This document shows positions 1 through 9,349 of a DNA stretch of 64,000 bases, one piece after another. Numbering within the stretch: position 1 is the first letter of the stretch; the number at the start of each line of letters is the position of its first letter. This stretch comes from Algoriphagus sp. Y33 (GTDB lineage Bacteria; Bacteroidota; Bacteroidia; Cytophagales; Cyclobacteriaceae). Made by a program: the position numbers and the translations under genes. The stretch spans positions 6,314,001 to 6,378,000 of the forward strand of contig NZ_CP061947.1 of the NCBI RefSeq assembly GCF_014838715.1, given 5' to 3'. The notes below the pieces were generated by a model. It ran no database searches, was not told the origin of the DNA, and saw nothing but the letters and a program-made list of their open reading frames with translations.

Positions 1-11
1 TAGATTTAGCG

Positions 12-173
12 TTAACGGATAAATTCCCTAAAGTTTTCCCTATGTACTAATTTATAGTCTGCATTATAGGTTTCTCTGAATGCAGATGGAATTGAGAATT
101 TAGCATCAGGATTCCACTTGAATTCATATGCGTTCAATTTCCCGTCTTTTTGTGGGTTTATATTTTTAAAAAT
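12..173 (-). pseudogene. 54-codon open fragment, probable gene remnant
   Basis: A minus-strand frame of 54 codons ends at a TAA and is preceded in frame by a TAG. It has no ATG, and contains the stretch DGKLNAYEFKW. Codon use looks coding, but the fragment lies beyond the terminator of the btuG-btuB operon and has no promoter of its own. I do not recognise the family. It may be the decayed tail of a gene whose other part is missing, or chance. Low certainty. Confidence 0.25.
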
Positions 174-175
174 CT

Positions 176-221
176 AATTGAAAAAGCCGCTAAGAACGAT
201 TTCTTAGCGGCTTTTTCAATT
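176..221. terminator. Long perfect hairpin, bidirectional terminator
   Basis: Two 21-bp arms (176-196 and 201-221) are perfectly complementary around a 4-nt loop CGAT. The stem has a GC-rich core and A-run/T-run flanks on both strands. It is placed to end the minus-strand B12 receptor operon, whose last stop codon is at 300. Confidence 0.85.
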
Positions 222-299
222 ACAAGGCAAGCGGAAAGCTAAACTTTATTTTTACTAGCCGCTAATTGTTCAATTTTATAATCTTGTAATTTCTCAATT

Positions 300-1349
300 T
301 CAGTAAAATAAGAATCCTGACGGTCCCCTTCCTACTTCAAAACTTCTGATCACAGCCCCTGTTTCGGAAAGAACGGTTACAGTTCCATTTCCTTGGAAGG
401 CATTGGAGTTGGCAACATAGATTTGATCTAAGTTATCATCATAACCAATTCCGTAGAATCCCGAGCCAGTCATCAGTTCCATAGCCGTAGCAGTGTTTCC
501 TTGGATGTCAATTGAATATACAGCATCATTGTAAGCTGGGTATCCCGAACTAGTCAAAATGTACATTTCATCATCGCCATCGAAAGCAATGCTTTTAGTG
601 GCGTTAGCAACGGGAATAGAATAAGTATTTCCTAAAGTAAGGCTGCTAAGATTTAAAGTGTAGAATATGACCTCTTCACTTGTTGTGGCATAAATCCAAA
701 GTATGCCGTCTTCCGCATAGAACTGCTTTGGAGAGGCATCCAGATCGATGGTGGTAATTACCGCCTCCTGAGTTGCGTCAATGATTTCAATTTTATTTTC
801 TTCAGAACCAGTCACTAAAATATAGTTTCCGTGAGAGTAAAGAGCTTCAGGTTTATTAGAAACAGCAATTTTCTTTGAAACTACCCCACCATCAAGCCCG
901 TTCACTACAGCAATATAAGAATCCGGGGTGCCATAGTTGTCATCATAAGGCCCATAGTCACTGATGAAAAGTTTGCTTCCATTTACAGCCAGAGATCGTG
1001 GTTGATCCAATTCTGCTGCCACCGCTCCACGGCTTTTGAAATCACCGGGATTTACAATTTCTACTTTACCTGTGTTGGCGACCAAATACAACCTGTCCCC
1101 TTCAAGTATCATATCCTCGATCAAACCGGCAAAAGGACGGGAATTCTCTGCTTCGAAAATATTGGGAAGAAGTTCTTCCGTGTTTGGATTCAGGTGAAAT
1201 ACTTCACCGTCATTGGTTCCGAAACTGCCTTCGTTCATGATCAGAATGCCATTGTCATACTTGCCTAAAGGTTTTTCTTCGCCGCTGTCAGAGCAGCCAA
1301 AAGAGACTGAAAGCAAGGCGGACGCCCAGAGTAGTTGTTTTAATTTCAT
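300..1349 (-). CDS. btuG: BtuG-like cobalamin-binding surface lipoprotein (YncE/DUF5074-type beta-propeller)
   Basis: The 349-residue product starts with a lipoprotein signal peptide ending VSFGC (Cys19), so it should be lipid-anchored, probably on the outer membrane. The rest is a run of beta-propeller blades of the YncE/DUF5074 kind, with repeated patterns such as RSLAVNGSKLFISD and GIGYDDNLDQIYVAN. In Bacteroides, BtuG is a seven-bladed propeller lipoprotein that binds vitamin B12 very tightly and works with BtuB. Here the gene lies 131 bp downstream of a btuB homologue on the same strand, behind a cobalamin riboswitch, which supports that role. The identity rests on architecture and context; a generic DUF5074 protein is the alternative. 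Confidence 0.75.
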   Translation of the reverse strand: MKLKQLLWASALLSVSFGCSDSGEEKPLGKYDNGILIMNEGSFGTNDGEVFHLNPNTEELLPNIFEAENSRPFAGLIEDMILEGDRLYLVANTGKVEIVNPGDFKSRGAVAAELDQPRSLAVNGSKLFISDYGPYDDNYGTPDSYIAVVNGLDGGVVSKKIAVSNKPEALYSHGNYILVTGSEENKIEIIDATQEAVITTIDLDASPKQFYAEDGILWIYATTSEEVIFYTLNLSSLTLGNTYSIPVANATKSIAFDGDDEMYILTSSGYPAYNDAVYSIDIQGNTATAMELMTGSGFYGIGYDDNLDQIYVANSNAFQGNGTVTVLSETGAVIRSFEVGRGPSGFLFY

Positions 1350-1480
1350 ATGTTTGTAATTTAGTTTTTAGGTTATAGCCTGTCCCGCGACAAAGGAAAC
1401 GGTACTGAGCCTGCATTACGATAATTATACCTCCGTATGTAGCTTACTATATGCCTGTCTGGCCTCAGGCAAGCTCGATT

Positions 1481-3340
1481 TCATAATAATATAGATAAGT
1501 TGAATTGATAAGATCTTCCCGGCATTGCTCTTAGATAGAGTACTTGATAGTCGGTATTGAGTAGATTGTTGATTTGAAAACTTACGGGGAAGTGAACTTT
1601 TCCAAGCTCAAGTCTGTCATAGCCCATCCCGAAATTGAAGAGCTGAAATGAGGACATCATGCGGGGATTGTCAGCAGTGACGGATCTTTCGCCCACGAAA
1701 TAGGTTCCAATGGAGGTGGTGAATCCCGATTTCTTTACCTGAACTTTACCATTGGCTTGGTGTTGCGGTGAGTAAGGAAGCTGCTTTCCTACGGACTGAT
1801 CATTTTCGTTTTGACCTTTGGTCGTTATCGCTTTGGAGTAGGTGTATGAAGTCGTCAATTCCCATTCCCAAGAGAGAAAATTGCCTGCCAAATTACCTTG
1901 ATATTCCAATCCTTGGCTGCTGACTTTTTTGATATTTTCAGGAGTCCAGAAACTTCCTTTAGGTAGCCAAATGATCCAATTGTCCACGGACATTTTGTAA
2001 TAGGTCAATCCTTGATTCCAGTTGAGTTTTCCATTATTGCTCCAAGTCAAGCCAATTTCACCGCTAAGACTTTCTTCAGGAAGCAGGTCGGGGTTTCCGC
2101 CGGGATTCCAAAATCTGTCATTCAGCGTGGGGACTTTGAAGCCTTTTCCCAGGGATGTTTTCAACTGTAAGGTTTGGGAACCTGCATTCCAAAAGCTCCA
2201 CTCAGCCCCCAGATTTGGAGTGAAAGGCGCGAAAGTGCCGGAATAAACCAACTGACGGAGGTTTAAGGCAAAAGATAGCTTGTCCGTAGCGGAGAATTTC
2301 GTGCTTTGATATAATTCGATACGTTTATCATCCGCTTGATAGGTGCTCAAATCTCCTTTTGTCAGCGTGTATCTCGCACCTAGTCTTGAGGACCATTTGC
2401 CGGAAACCTCTTGATCCCAGTCTCCCCCAAGAAAGTATTGTGTGCTGTTGTTTTGGCTGGCATTGAAGAGCTGCTCGTTTCGGACAATCCCTGTTTTCAG
2501 ATTCCATATCGACTTCTCCTCAAAATGAAAGAAATCTATGACCGCCCTGAAGGCCTGATCTTCCTGCCTGTCCTTGGTTTGCGAACCCATTACCGGCTGG
2601 ACTTCCCTATTTGTTTTATTCCACCAGAAAGCGGTTTTGAGCTGGTGAGTCCTGCTAAGATTCCATGCCAGATCCTGAACAATTCCAATCTGCTCTACTT
2701 GAGCATGGTCTTCTTTCACTTCCGGGGTGCCGAATTGACCTAGGTCTTTGTAGGGGAAATTATTCTTTGAAAATTCTCGATAGATTTTTGTCTTGCTGCT
2801 GAAATTTTCCGATGAGAAACCTGCAAATCCACTGGTTTTGAGTAGACCAAAGCTGCCGATTTGCTGTGAAATTCCTGCTTGAAGCCCTTTTCCAAATTCA
2901 GAGCCAGTGCCTAGGTGAATACTTCCACCTATGGCTTCATTTCCAAAAAGTGCTCCGGCATTTCCAAACTGTACACTTACCTGATCGATGGAGGAAATAG
3001 GTAAAATGGACAGGTCGCTTTGTCCGAGAGAGGGGCTGTTGATCGGCAGTCCATTCCAGAATACTGCCGTATGGCCTGCTGAAGTGCCGCGAAAGGAAGG
3101 GGAGGCTATCATTCCCGCACCATATTGCCGTACAAAAACCGGGGATCGCTCTTGAAGGATATCACCCAGTGAGCGGCCTTGGTAAGCCACCAATTCATTT
3201 TTTGTCCAATTGATTACTTTCTGTCCTTGGGCAAATTTATCCAAAGCCGGTGCATAGACTTCCACCTCAGCCAAGGGAATCGTATCCTGACTGATCGGGC
3301 TAAAGCCGACAAATGTGTAAACCCACAAAAGCAAAGTCAT
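1481..3340 (-). CDS. btuB: TonB-dependent vitamin B12 receptor BtuB
   Basis: This 619-residue outer-membrane protein has a short signal peptide, a plug domain (about residues 40-140, with SLGDILQERSPVFVRQYG and SFRGTSAGHTAVFWNGLPIN) and a C-terminal beta-barrel ending in an aromatic-rich strand (SYQFNLSILL). It resembles BtuB/CirA-type receptors rather than SusC, because no carboxypeptidase-like N-terminal domain is present. The cobalamin riboswitch about 130 bp upstream and the divergent btuFCD genes identify cobalamin as the likely substrate. It is the first gene of the minus-strand operon with the BtuG-like lipoprotein. The ATG at 3338-3340 gives a good signal peptide. Confidence 0.88.
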   Translation of the reverse strand: MTLLLWVYTFVGFSPISQDTIPLAEVEVYAPALDKFAQGQKVINWTKNELVAYQGRSLGDILQERSPVFVRQYGAGMIASPSFRGTSAGHTAVFWNGLPINSPSLGQSDLSILPISSIDQVSVQFGNAGALFGNEAIGGSIHLGTGSEFGKGLQAGISQQIGSFGLLKTSGFAGFSSENFSSKTKIYREFSKNNFPYKDLGQFGTPEVKEDHAQVEQIGIVQDLAWNLSRTHQLKTAFWWNKTNREVQPVMGSQTKDRQEDQAFRAVIDFFHFEEKSIWNLKTGIVRNEQLFNASQNNSTQYFLGGDWDQEVSGKWSSRLGARYTLTKGDLSTYQADDKRIELYQSTKFSATDKLSFALNLRQLVYSGTFAPFTPNLGAEWSFWNAGSQTLQLKTSLGKGFKVPTLNDRFWNPGGNPDLLPEESLSGEIGLTWSNNGKLNWNQGLTYYKMSVDNWIIWLPKGSFWTPENIKKVSSQGLEYQGNLAGNFLSWEWELTTSYTYSKAITTKGQNENDQSVGKQLPYSPQHQANGKVQVKKSGFTTSIGTYFVGERSVTADNPRMMSSFQLFNFGMGYDRLELGKVHFPVSFQINNLLNTDYQVLYLRAMPGRSYQFNLSILL

Positions 3341-3469
3341 GCCTGATCGAATTAGTAGTAAATTCGATTCGGGCTTGTAGAGAAATGGGAAGAAGGGATC
3401 GGAATCGGCTTACTGCCGATTCAGGTACTTTCTTCGTCGCTTTTCCTCCGAAAGCACAGAATCAACAGA

Positions 3470-3606
3470 AATGGGCAGGTCTCCTGGCTTGCCTGGATTT
3501 GTCGCCTTCTCGTCTTCAGGACAATGGCTGTTTTGACAAATTTGCGGAAAATTCCGCTCGGCTTACAGTTGCGGGGACAGCTTTGGTATTACACCAAATT
3601 CCCTTT
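3470..3606 (-). promoter_or_regulatory. Cobalamin (B12) riboswitch
   Basis: Read on the minus strand, the segment contains the conserved B12-box AAGCCAGGAGACCTGCCC (3473-3490 region) and, upstream, GGTGTAATACC followed by TGTCCCCGCAACTGTAAG (about 3561-3600). These are hallmark parts of the adenosylcobalamin riboswitch core in the right order. It lies in the leader of btuB and should shut off btuB-btuG when cobalamin is plentiful. A possible -7 element (TACTTTTG, 3652-3659 on the minus strand) lies just upstream, but no clear TTG partner is seen. No second riboswitch serves the divergent btuFCD genes. Confidence 0.92.
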
Positions 3607-3757
3607 TAATCCCAAGAGCTCTTATACGAGATTGGGAACCAATTTCGGCTGCAAAAGTAGATGGTTGAAGCTTAGAAAAAAAATCTCTTTAGAGACAAAT
3701 TTTGGAAGTGGCAAAATCCCGGGCTTATTTTGGATTTCAAAATCATCAAGAAATCCT

Positions 3758-4918
3758 GTGAAAAACGTCTTGTTTAGTGCCTTATTCGCCTCTTTTTTGT
3801 TGTTTGTAATGTTTTCTTTATCAGGATGTAATGAGAAGAATGCAACGTATGAGGGCAAACCGGGAAAAATAGACTTGAGCTATGCTTCAGGATTTACAAT
3901 TTCACGTGGGAATGGTCTTTGGGAGTTGGAAGTGACTCAGGCATGGGCTGGTACTGACAGGGTATTTACCTACTTGGTTTTGGAAGAAAATACCGAAAAA
4001 CCTGAAGGTGATTTCGACGCAGTCATTCAACTCCCGGTGGGAAAAATAATCCTTACATCGACCACCCACATTCCACATCTGGATATACTGAATGTGACAG
4101 AAAAATTGATTGGGTTTCCGAATTTGGAATTGATTTCTTCGGAGAAAACATGGGAACAAATTGATGCCGGACGAGTGGAGGACTTGGGGGCGGGGCCTTC
4201 GGCAAATACAGAAATGGTAATTGATTTGGATCCTGATTGGATTATGATTTCTACTCAGGGTGATGATCTGAAGTACTTGGATTTGCTGGAGCAAGCCAAG
4301 ATTCCCGCCGTGATCAATGGAGAATATGTGGAGCAGCATCCGCTTGGGAGAGCTGAGTGGATCAAGTTTACGGGTGTACTGTTGGGGAAATATGAGGAAG
4401 CTGTAGTGGCTTTTGATAAGGTTGAAAAAGACTATTTGGAAGCTGAGAAATTGAGTGATTTGATTATTGATTCGCTTCGCCCTTCTGTCCTTAGCGGCGT
4501 GCTTTATGAGGATGTTTGGTATGCTCCGGGGAGCGAGAGCTGGGGAGCGAATATCCTCGAAAATGCGGGGGGGAATTATATTTTTTCAGATCAGAAAGGA
4601 ACAGGAAGCGCACAGTTGAATTATGAGTTTGTCCTTGAAAATGCACTGGAAGCTGATTTCTGGATAGGTTCTGCTGATTTTCCTGATTTGCAGGCTATGG
4701 GTGAGTCGGAGCCACGCTACAAAGCTTTTAGAGCTTATCAGTCAGGAAATGTGTTTTCTTATACGCAGAAGCGGGGGAGAGCGGGTGGACTGGAATATTT
4801 TGAGCTGGGATACATGCGGCCGGATCTGATCCTCAAAGATCTGATCAAAATCCTTCATCCTGAATTACTTTCAGATTATCAGTTGTATTTTTATAAACAA
4901 CTCGATGCAAAAAAGTAG
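3758..4918 (+). CDS. btuF: Cobalamin ABC transporter substrate-binding lipoprotein BtuF
   Basis: The product is a periplasmic binding protein of the BtuF/FepB type (PF01497 family). From the GTG at 3758 it has 386 residues and a lipoprotein signal ending SLSGC (Cys24). The upstream in-frame extension to 3524 is rejected because it runs antisense through the B12 riboswitch and would bury the signal peptide. The body carries the class III binding-protein pattern, including an N-lobe ending LISSEKTWEQI, DPDWIMIST, and a C-lobe with VWYAPGSESWGANILENAGG. The last bases overlap btuC by 14 nt. The GTG start is inferred from the lipobox. Confidence 0.85.
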   Translation: MKNVLFSALFASFLLFVMFSLSGCNEKNATYEGKPGKIDLSYASGFTISRGNGLWELEVTQAWAGTDRVFTYLVLEENTEKPEGDFDAVIQLPVGKIILTSTTHIPHLDILNVTEKLIGFPNLELISSEKTWEQIDAGRVEDLGAGPSANTEMVIDLDPDWIMISTQGDDLKYLDLLEQAKIPAVINGEYVEQHPLGRAEWIKFTGVLLGKYEEAVVAFDKVEKDYLEAEKLSDLIIDSLRPSVLSGVLYEDVWYAPGSESWGANILENAGGNYIFSDQKGTGSAQLNYEFVLENALEADFWIGSADFPDLQAMGESEPRYKAFRAYQSGNVFSYTQKRGRAGGLEYFELGYMRPDLILKDLIKILHPELLSDYQLYFYKQLDAKK

Positions 4919-5936
4919 TCCACTTATTCTTCTTTCTGCCACGCTGATTTTGTTGCTTATGAGCTTTCTGCTTAATGTCAGCTTGGGGTCGGTGTCTATT
5001 TCTCCAAGTGAAATTCTTTCTGGGGTTTTTACCGGTGAATGGACAAAGGCATCGCGCGAGCAGATTATTCTGAACTATAGAATTCCCAAAGCTTTAGTCG
5101 CAATTTTTGCAGGGATAGGACTCAGCATCAGTGGTCTTCAGATGCAGACTTTTTTCAGAAACCCACTTGCAGGCCCTTATGTGTTGGGAATTAGTTCAGG
5201 AGCTGGGCTTGGCGTGGCGATATTGATGTTGGCCGGATCGGCCTTTGGATTGTCCACTTTTGGCGGAGCTATCAATCCTTGGGCAATTGCGATTGCAGGC
5301 TCATTAGGGGCAAGTTTGGTATTACTCACCGTGAGTTTCGCAGCATGGAAGGTCAAAGATAGCATGACTCTTCTGATTGTCGGTTTGATGTTTGGATCTA
5401 CTGTATCTGCGATTATTTCTGTTCTTTCCTATTTTTCGGGAGCGGAAGCATTGAAGCTTTTTACCATGTGGTCGATGGGTAGTCTGGGTGGCTTGGTTTG
5501 GAATCAGGTCTGGGCGTTGGGACTGGTGATGTTTATAGGGATTATTCCCGTGATTGCTTCGGTCAAATCGTACAATGGAATGCTTCTGGGTGAAAGCTAT
5601 GCGAAAAGTATGGGGATCAACCCTGATCGTCTACGTTGGTTGATGATTCTCAGCACAGGCTTACTTGCCGGAAGTATTACGGCCTTTTGCGGACCAATTG
5701 CATTTATAGGGATTGCAGTACCACACTTGGCAAGGATGGTTTGTAAGACTTCAGATCACCGGATTCTTTTTCCTGCTTCAGGGCTGATTGGAGCAAGTTT
5801 GTTACTCTTGTGCGATGCTATGGGTCAGATGCCTGGATCGGCTCAGACGCTGCCTATCAATGCAGTGACATCACTGGTCGGAGCCCCGATAGTGATTAGT
5901 TTGGTGCTTCGAAAAAATTTCAGCAAAGAATTTTAG
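4905..5936 (+). CDS. btuC: Cobalamin ABC transporter permease BtuC (FecCD family)
   Basis: This 343-residue inner-membrane permease of the FecCD/BtuC family has about ten predicted membrane segments. Visible family landmarks are ISGLQMQTFFRNPLAGPYVLG near residue 80 (the usual G-x-x-x-Q-x-x-x-R-N-P-L-A motif), the coupling segment SYAKSMGINPDRLRW and, near the C-terminus, FCGPIAFIGIAVPHLARM. It starts inside the end of btuF and is followed after 3 nt by btuD, so the three genes should be co-transcribed and form one importer for cobalamin. A siderophore permease would look similar; the BtuB/BtuG and riboswitch context favours B12. Confidence 0.87.
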   Translation: MQKSSPLILLSATLILLLMSFLLNVSLGSVSISPSEILSGVFTGEWTKASREQIILNYRIPKALVAIFAGIGLSISGLQMQTFFRNPLAGPYVLGISSGAGLGVAILMLAGSAFGLSTFGGAINPWAIAIAGSLGASLVLLTVSFAAWKVKDSMTLLIVGLMFGSTVSAIISVLSYFSGAEALKLFTMWSMGSLGGLVWNQVWALGLVMFIGIIPVIASVKSYNGMLLGESYAKSMGINPDRLRWLMILSTGLLAGSITAFCGPIAFIGIAVPHLARMVCKTSDHRILFPASGLIGASLLLLCDAMGQMPGSAQTLPINAVTSLVGAPIVISLVLRKNFSKEF

Positions 5937-5939
5937 GCT

Positions 5940-6911
5940 ATGAAGCAGACATCAATCATAGGTAAAAATCTCAGTCTAGGATATACCAAAGGGAAAGTTC
6001 AGAAAGAGATTTTGAGTGGATTGAATTTTGAGCTTTTGGCAGGTGAAATGACCTGCTTGCTTGGGCCGAACGGGGTAGGGAAATCAACTTTGGTAAAAGC
6101 TGTTTTGGGACAGTTGCAGCCATTCAAAGGGGAAGTGTTGCTGAATGGAAAACCTGTTTTGTCCTACGCTAAGGAAGTCTTGGCCAAAGGGCTTTCAGTG
6201 GTACTGACTGAACCTTTTCTACCCGGTAATATGACAGTGGGTCAATTGGTGGCGATGGGGCGGATTCCTCATACAAATTGGACGGGAAAGCTGACTGACG
6301 GTGATCGAAAAGTAGTTGAAAACGCACTTGAGGCTACGAAAATAGATTACCTGCGTGATGAGAGACTTTCCGAAATAAGCGATGGTCAGCGGCAAAAAGC
6401 ATTGATCGCCAGGGCGCTGGCACAAGATGGAAAGGTGATGGTATTGGATGAACCCACCGCTCATCTGGATTTGGTGAATCGCTATGAAATCATGCACTTG
6501 CTAAGGGATATTTCCAAGAGTCAGGGAAAGTCAATTCTGGTGGTGACACATGATTTGGAGATTGCACTGGAAACAGCCGATAGATTTTGGTTACTCAATT
6601 GTGGCACACCACTGATTTCAGGTTTACCGGAGGATTTGGTGATTTCCGGGCAAATCAATCAGTTATTGCCCGGAGAGAATTTTCGGTTTAGTGTGGCAAA
6701 AGGGAGAATTGAATCGAAAGGGGAAGAGTTGAAATTTGAGATTTTTGGCCCAAAAGAATTGGTGACTTGGGTTTCAAAAGCACTTGAAAAGGCTGGTTTC
6801 AAGGAGTTGGCAGAAGCTGTTGAAGTGAAAAGCGATCCTTTTTACCTCAAATACATGGGCAAAAAATTCCATAGTGTAGAAGGGTTTTTGGACTTTTTGA
6901 TGCATGACTAA
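5940..6911 (+). CDS. btuD: Cobalamin ABC transporter ATPase BtuD
   Basis: The ATP-binding subunit shows Walker A GPNGVGKST (about residues 43-51), a signature SEISDGQRQ in place of the canonical LSGGQ, Walker B VMVLDEPT and the H-loop VVTHD. At 323 residues it is longer than typical BtuD/FhuC ATPases of about 250. The last 70 or so residues, after the nucleotide-binding domain, include FEIFGPKELVTWVSKALEKAG and form an extra domain of unknown role. It closes the btuFCD operon. The next gene is 187 bp away and belongs to another system. Confidence 0.87.
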   Translation: MKQTSIIGKNLSLGYTKGKVQKEILSGLNFELLAGEMTCLLGPNGVGKSTLVKAVLGQLQPFKGEVLLNGKPVLSYAKEVLAKGLSVVLTEPFLPGNMTVGQLVAMGRIPHTNWTGKLTDGDRKVVENALEATKIDYLRDERLSEISDGQRQKALIARALAQDGKVMVLDEPTAHLDLVNRYEIMHLLRDISKSQGKSILVVTHDLEIALETADRFWLLNCGTPLISGLPEDLVISGQINQLLPGENFRFSVAKGRIESKGEELKFEIFGPKELVTWVSKALEKAGFKELAEAVEVKSDPFYLKYMGKKFHSVEGFLDFLMHD

Positions 6912-7098
6912 CCTTCTTTTTTAGCAACGGGGGCACGGAGATTTTTGCAGAGATTCACAGTTTAAAAATCTTGAGATGGTTCCAAAAAAAGCAGAAGATT
7001 TCTAGAAAACAGATTTAGTAAGCCCCAATACGGTATTTTCTGAAGGTTTTTTTTATATTTTGGGTTGAAATTTAGACTTTTAATTACTTTGAAATCGT

Positions 7099-8592
7099 AT
7101 GCTAGTTGAACTGATCCGTCTGGAACTCCTAAAAAGCTTCCGATCTACGGCATTTGCCAAAAGCCTGATGGTAGCTATTTTTCTCGGTTTTCTGGCAGTT
7201 ATGCTTTTGGGATACCTGTTGATGGCAGGGATTTTCCTTAGTAGAATTTTGGCAGAACTTGCCGAAGGCCAAGACCCTATTCAGGTGCTGAATTCGGGTT
7301 TGATTTTCTTCTTTTTGGTGGAGTTTATGTATAGATATTTTCTACAGCAACTTCCTGTCATTGAGTTGGAAAGTCTGTTGCATCTTCCCATTTCGAAGAA
7401 AAAAATCATGCATATGCTGCTGGGAAGATCGTTCTTTTCTATGCTAAGCGTCATTGCTTTGGTGCTTTTTACTCCTTTTGCATTTACCGAAATAGCTGCT
7501 GAGTACAGCGTTTCGGGGGCGGTGACCTGGTTGGGAACGGTAGTGTTGATCAGTTGGTCTTTGCATTGGTTTATGCTTTGGTTCAAACAGCGTTTTGAGG
7601 ACAGCCTGATCGGTGTAGTGATTGTATTTATCGTCCTTCTGTTGGGCGGTGGGTCGACTTATATGGGCTGGTTCAATCTGGGAGAACTGGTAGCTCCGTT
7701 TTTCACATTTGCCATGAGTAGTTTTCTTCCCTTGGCTGCGATGCTGATCGTTTGCTTAGTGGGGTATTATCTCGCTTTCTCTTATTATCTGAACAATGCT
7801 TATCTGGAGGATTTGGCGAAGGAAGAGGAGGCTCGGTTTGTCAATCAATCGGTTGGATTCTTTTCGAGATTTGGAATGGCTGGAGAGCTTGCCAATCTGG
7901 AGTGGAAGCTGATCATACGGCACAAAAAGAGCAGAAGTTTCTTGATGCTGAGTGCCTTTTTCTTATTGTATGGGATGATTTTCTACGATAATCCTCAGTA
8001 TAATAATACTGGAGATGGCGGGTTTAGTTTCATCTTTATTTTTGTGGGGATTTTTATTACAGGAATATTCATGATCCAGTATGGACAGCTGTTCTTAAGC
8101 TGGAATTCTGGTTATTTTGATTTTTTCCTTAATCGAAAAGATGGTGTAAAAAATCTGGTAAAAGGGAAATACTTGCTGCTGCTATCCATCTCCCTGTTAT
8201 GCTTTTTGCTGTCTATTCCTTATGTTTATTTTGGGTGGAAATTCTTATTGATCCACTTGGCCACCTTCCTGTTCAATGCGGGTATTCTGATTCATTTGAT
8301 TATCTATCTGGCTATTTGGAAGCCAAAACCAATGGATCTGAATAAGGGGGCAATGTTCAATTACGAAGGGGTGGGAGCAGCCCAGTTTTTGATGATTATC
8401 CCGATGATGGTTGCTCCCTATGTGATATACGTTCCTTTTGCCCTGCTTTTCAATTCCTATGTGGGACTGCTGGCTCTGGGAACCATAGGCGTGGTGGGAA
8501 TCTTATTCTTCAACAAGCTTTCAACTATTAATGTAAATCGGGTATTGAAAAACCGATACGAAATTTCATCTTCATTCCGTCAAGAGTTATGA
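7099..8592 (+). CDS. DUF5687 family ABC-2-type membrane protein
   Basis: The 497-residue protein has roughly twelve hydrophobic segments in two blocks, separated by a charged stretch (YLEDLAKEEEARFVNQ) near residues 230-250. It matches my recollection of the Bacteroidota family DUF5687, which is typically encoded next to an ABC ATPase and is thought to be the membrane half of an exporter; the substrate is not known. The stop codon overlaps the start of the downstream ATPase gene by 4 nt, so the two are translationally coupled and very likely form one complex. Confidence 0.72.
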   Translation: MLVELIRLELLKSFRSTAFAKSLMVAIFLGFLAVMLLGYLLMAGIFLSRILAELAEGQDPIQVLNSGLIFFFLVEFMYRYFLQQLPVIELESLLHLPISKKKIMHMLLGRSFFSMLSVIALVLFTPFAFTEIAAEYSVSGAVTWLGTVVLISWSLHWFMLWFKQRFEDSLIGVVIVFIVLLLGGGSTYMGWFNLGELVAPFFTFAMSSFLPLAAMLIVCLVGYYLAFSYYLNNAYLEDLAKEEEARFVNQSVGFFSRFGMAGELANLEWKLIIRHKKSRSFLMLSAFFLLYGMIFYDNPQYNNTGDGGFSFIFIFVGIFITGIFMIQYGQLFLSWNSGYFDFFLNRKDGVKNLVKGKYLLLLSISLLCFLLSIPYVYFGWKFLLIHLATFLFNAGILIHLIIYLAIWKPKPMDLNKGAMFNYEGVGAAQFLMIIPMMVAPYVIYVPFALLFNSYVGLLALGTIGVVGILFFNKLSTINVNRVLKNRYEISSSFRQEL

Positions 8593-9284
8593 TCCAAGTT
8601 ACTGATCTCAAAAAACAATACAAGGAAGCCGTAGTCCTCGATGTGGCCAATCTGACCATTCCCAAATCTGAGTGCTTTGGATTGGTTGGAAACAATGGCG
8701 CTGGCAAGACGACTTTGTTTAGAATTATGCTCGATCTTGTAAGAGCCTCGCAAGGAAGGGTAGAGATTGATTCTAAGGACGTAAGTAAATCAGAAGACTG
8801 GAAGTCCACCACTGGAGCATACTTGGACGAGCATATGCTATTGTCTTACCTGACCGCCGATGAATATTTCCAGACGCTTCGTAAAATATATGGCCTATCC
8901 GAAGCAGATTTGCAGCTTCATCTGAGCAAGTTTACAGAGCTGTTCAATGATGAGATCGTGGGGAAGAAGAAATATATCCGTGATCTATCGAAAGGTAATT
9001 TGAAGAAAGTGGGGATCGCGGCTGCCCTGATGGGAAATCCTGAGGTAGTGTTTCTAGATGAGCCATTTGAGAACTTGGATCCCAGCTCTCAGATCCGGTT
9101 GAAGAAGCTGATCCTTCAGGAAAAGGAGAATTCTCAGGTTACCTTCTTGATATCCAGCCATGATTTGAACCATGTGACGGATATTTGTAATCGTATTGTC
9201 TTACTTGAAAAAGGCAAGATCATCAATGACCTGAGAGATAAATCCGCGATGCTGACCGAGCTGGATGCTTATTTTACAGGCTGA
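8589..9284 (+). CDS. ABC transporter ATP-binding protein (partner of DUF5687 protein)
   Basis: This compact 231-residue ATPase contains Walker A GNNGAGKTT (about residues 35-43), Walker B VVFLDEP and the H-loop LISSHD. The signature motif reads LSKGNLKKV instead of LSGGQ, as in many ABC-2 exporter ATPases of the CcmA/NatA type. The start codon overlaps the stop of the membrane protein gene. It should energise that membrane protein; the substrate is not apparent from the sequence. Confidence 0.83.
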   Translation: MIQVTDLKKQYKEAVVLDVANLTIPKSECFGLVGNNGAGKTTLFRIMLDLVRASQGRVEIDSKDVSKSEDWKSTTGAYLDEHMLLSYLTADEYFQTLRKIYGLSEADLQLHLSKFTELFNDEIVGKKKYIRDLSKGNLKKVGIAAALMGNPEVVFLDEPFENLDPSSQIRLKKLILQEKENSQVTFLISSHDLNHVTDICNRIVLLEKGKIINDLRDKSAMLTELDAYFTG

Positions 9285-9349
9285 TTCGTTGATAACATGT
9301 TCACTTTATATCAAAAAATGAATATGTTGTAGAACAGGTGAGTTTTTCT

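Noticed and set aside
3524..3757. An N-terminal extension of BtuF of 78 residues
   Set aside because: It is antisense to the cobalamin riboswitch and puts the lipoprotein signal in the middle of the protein; the GTG at 3758 is favoured.
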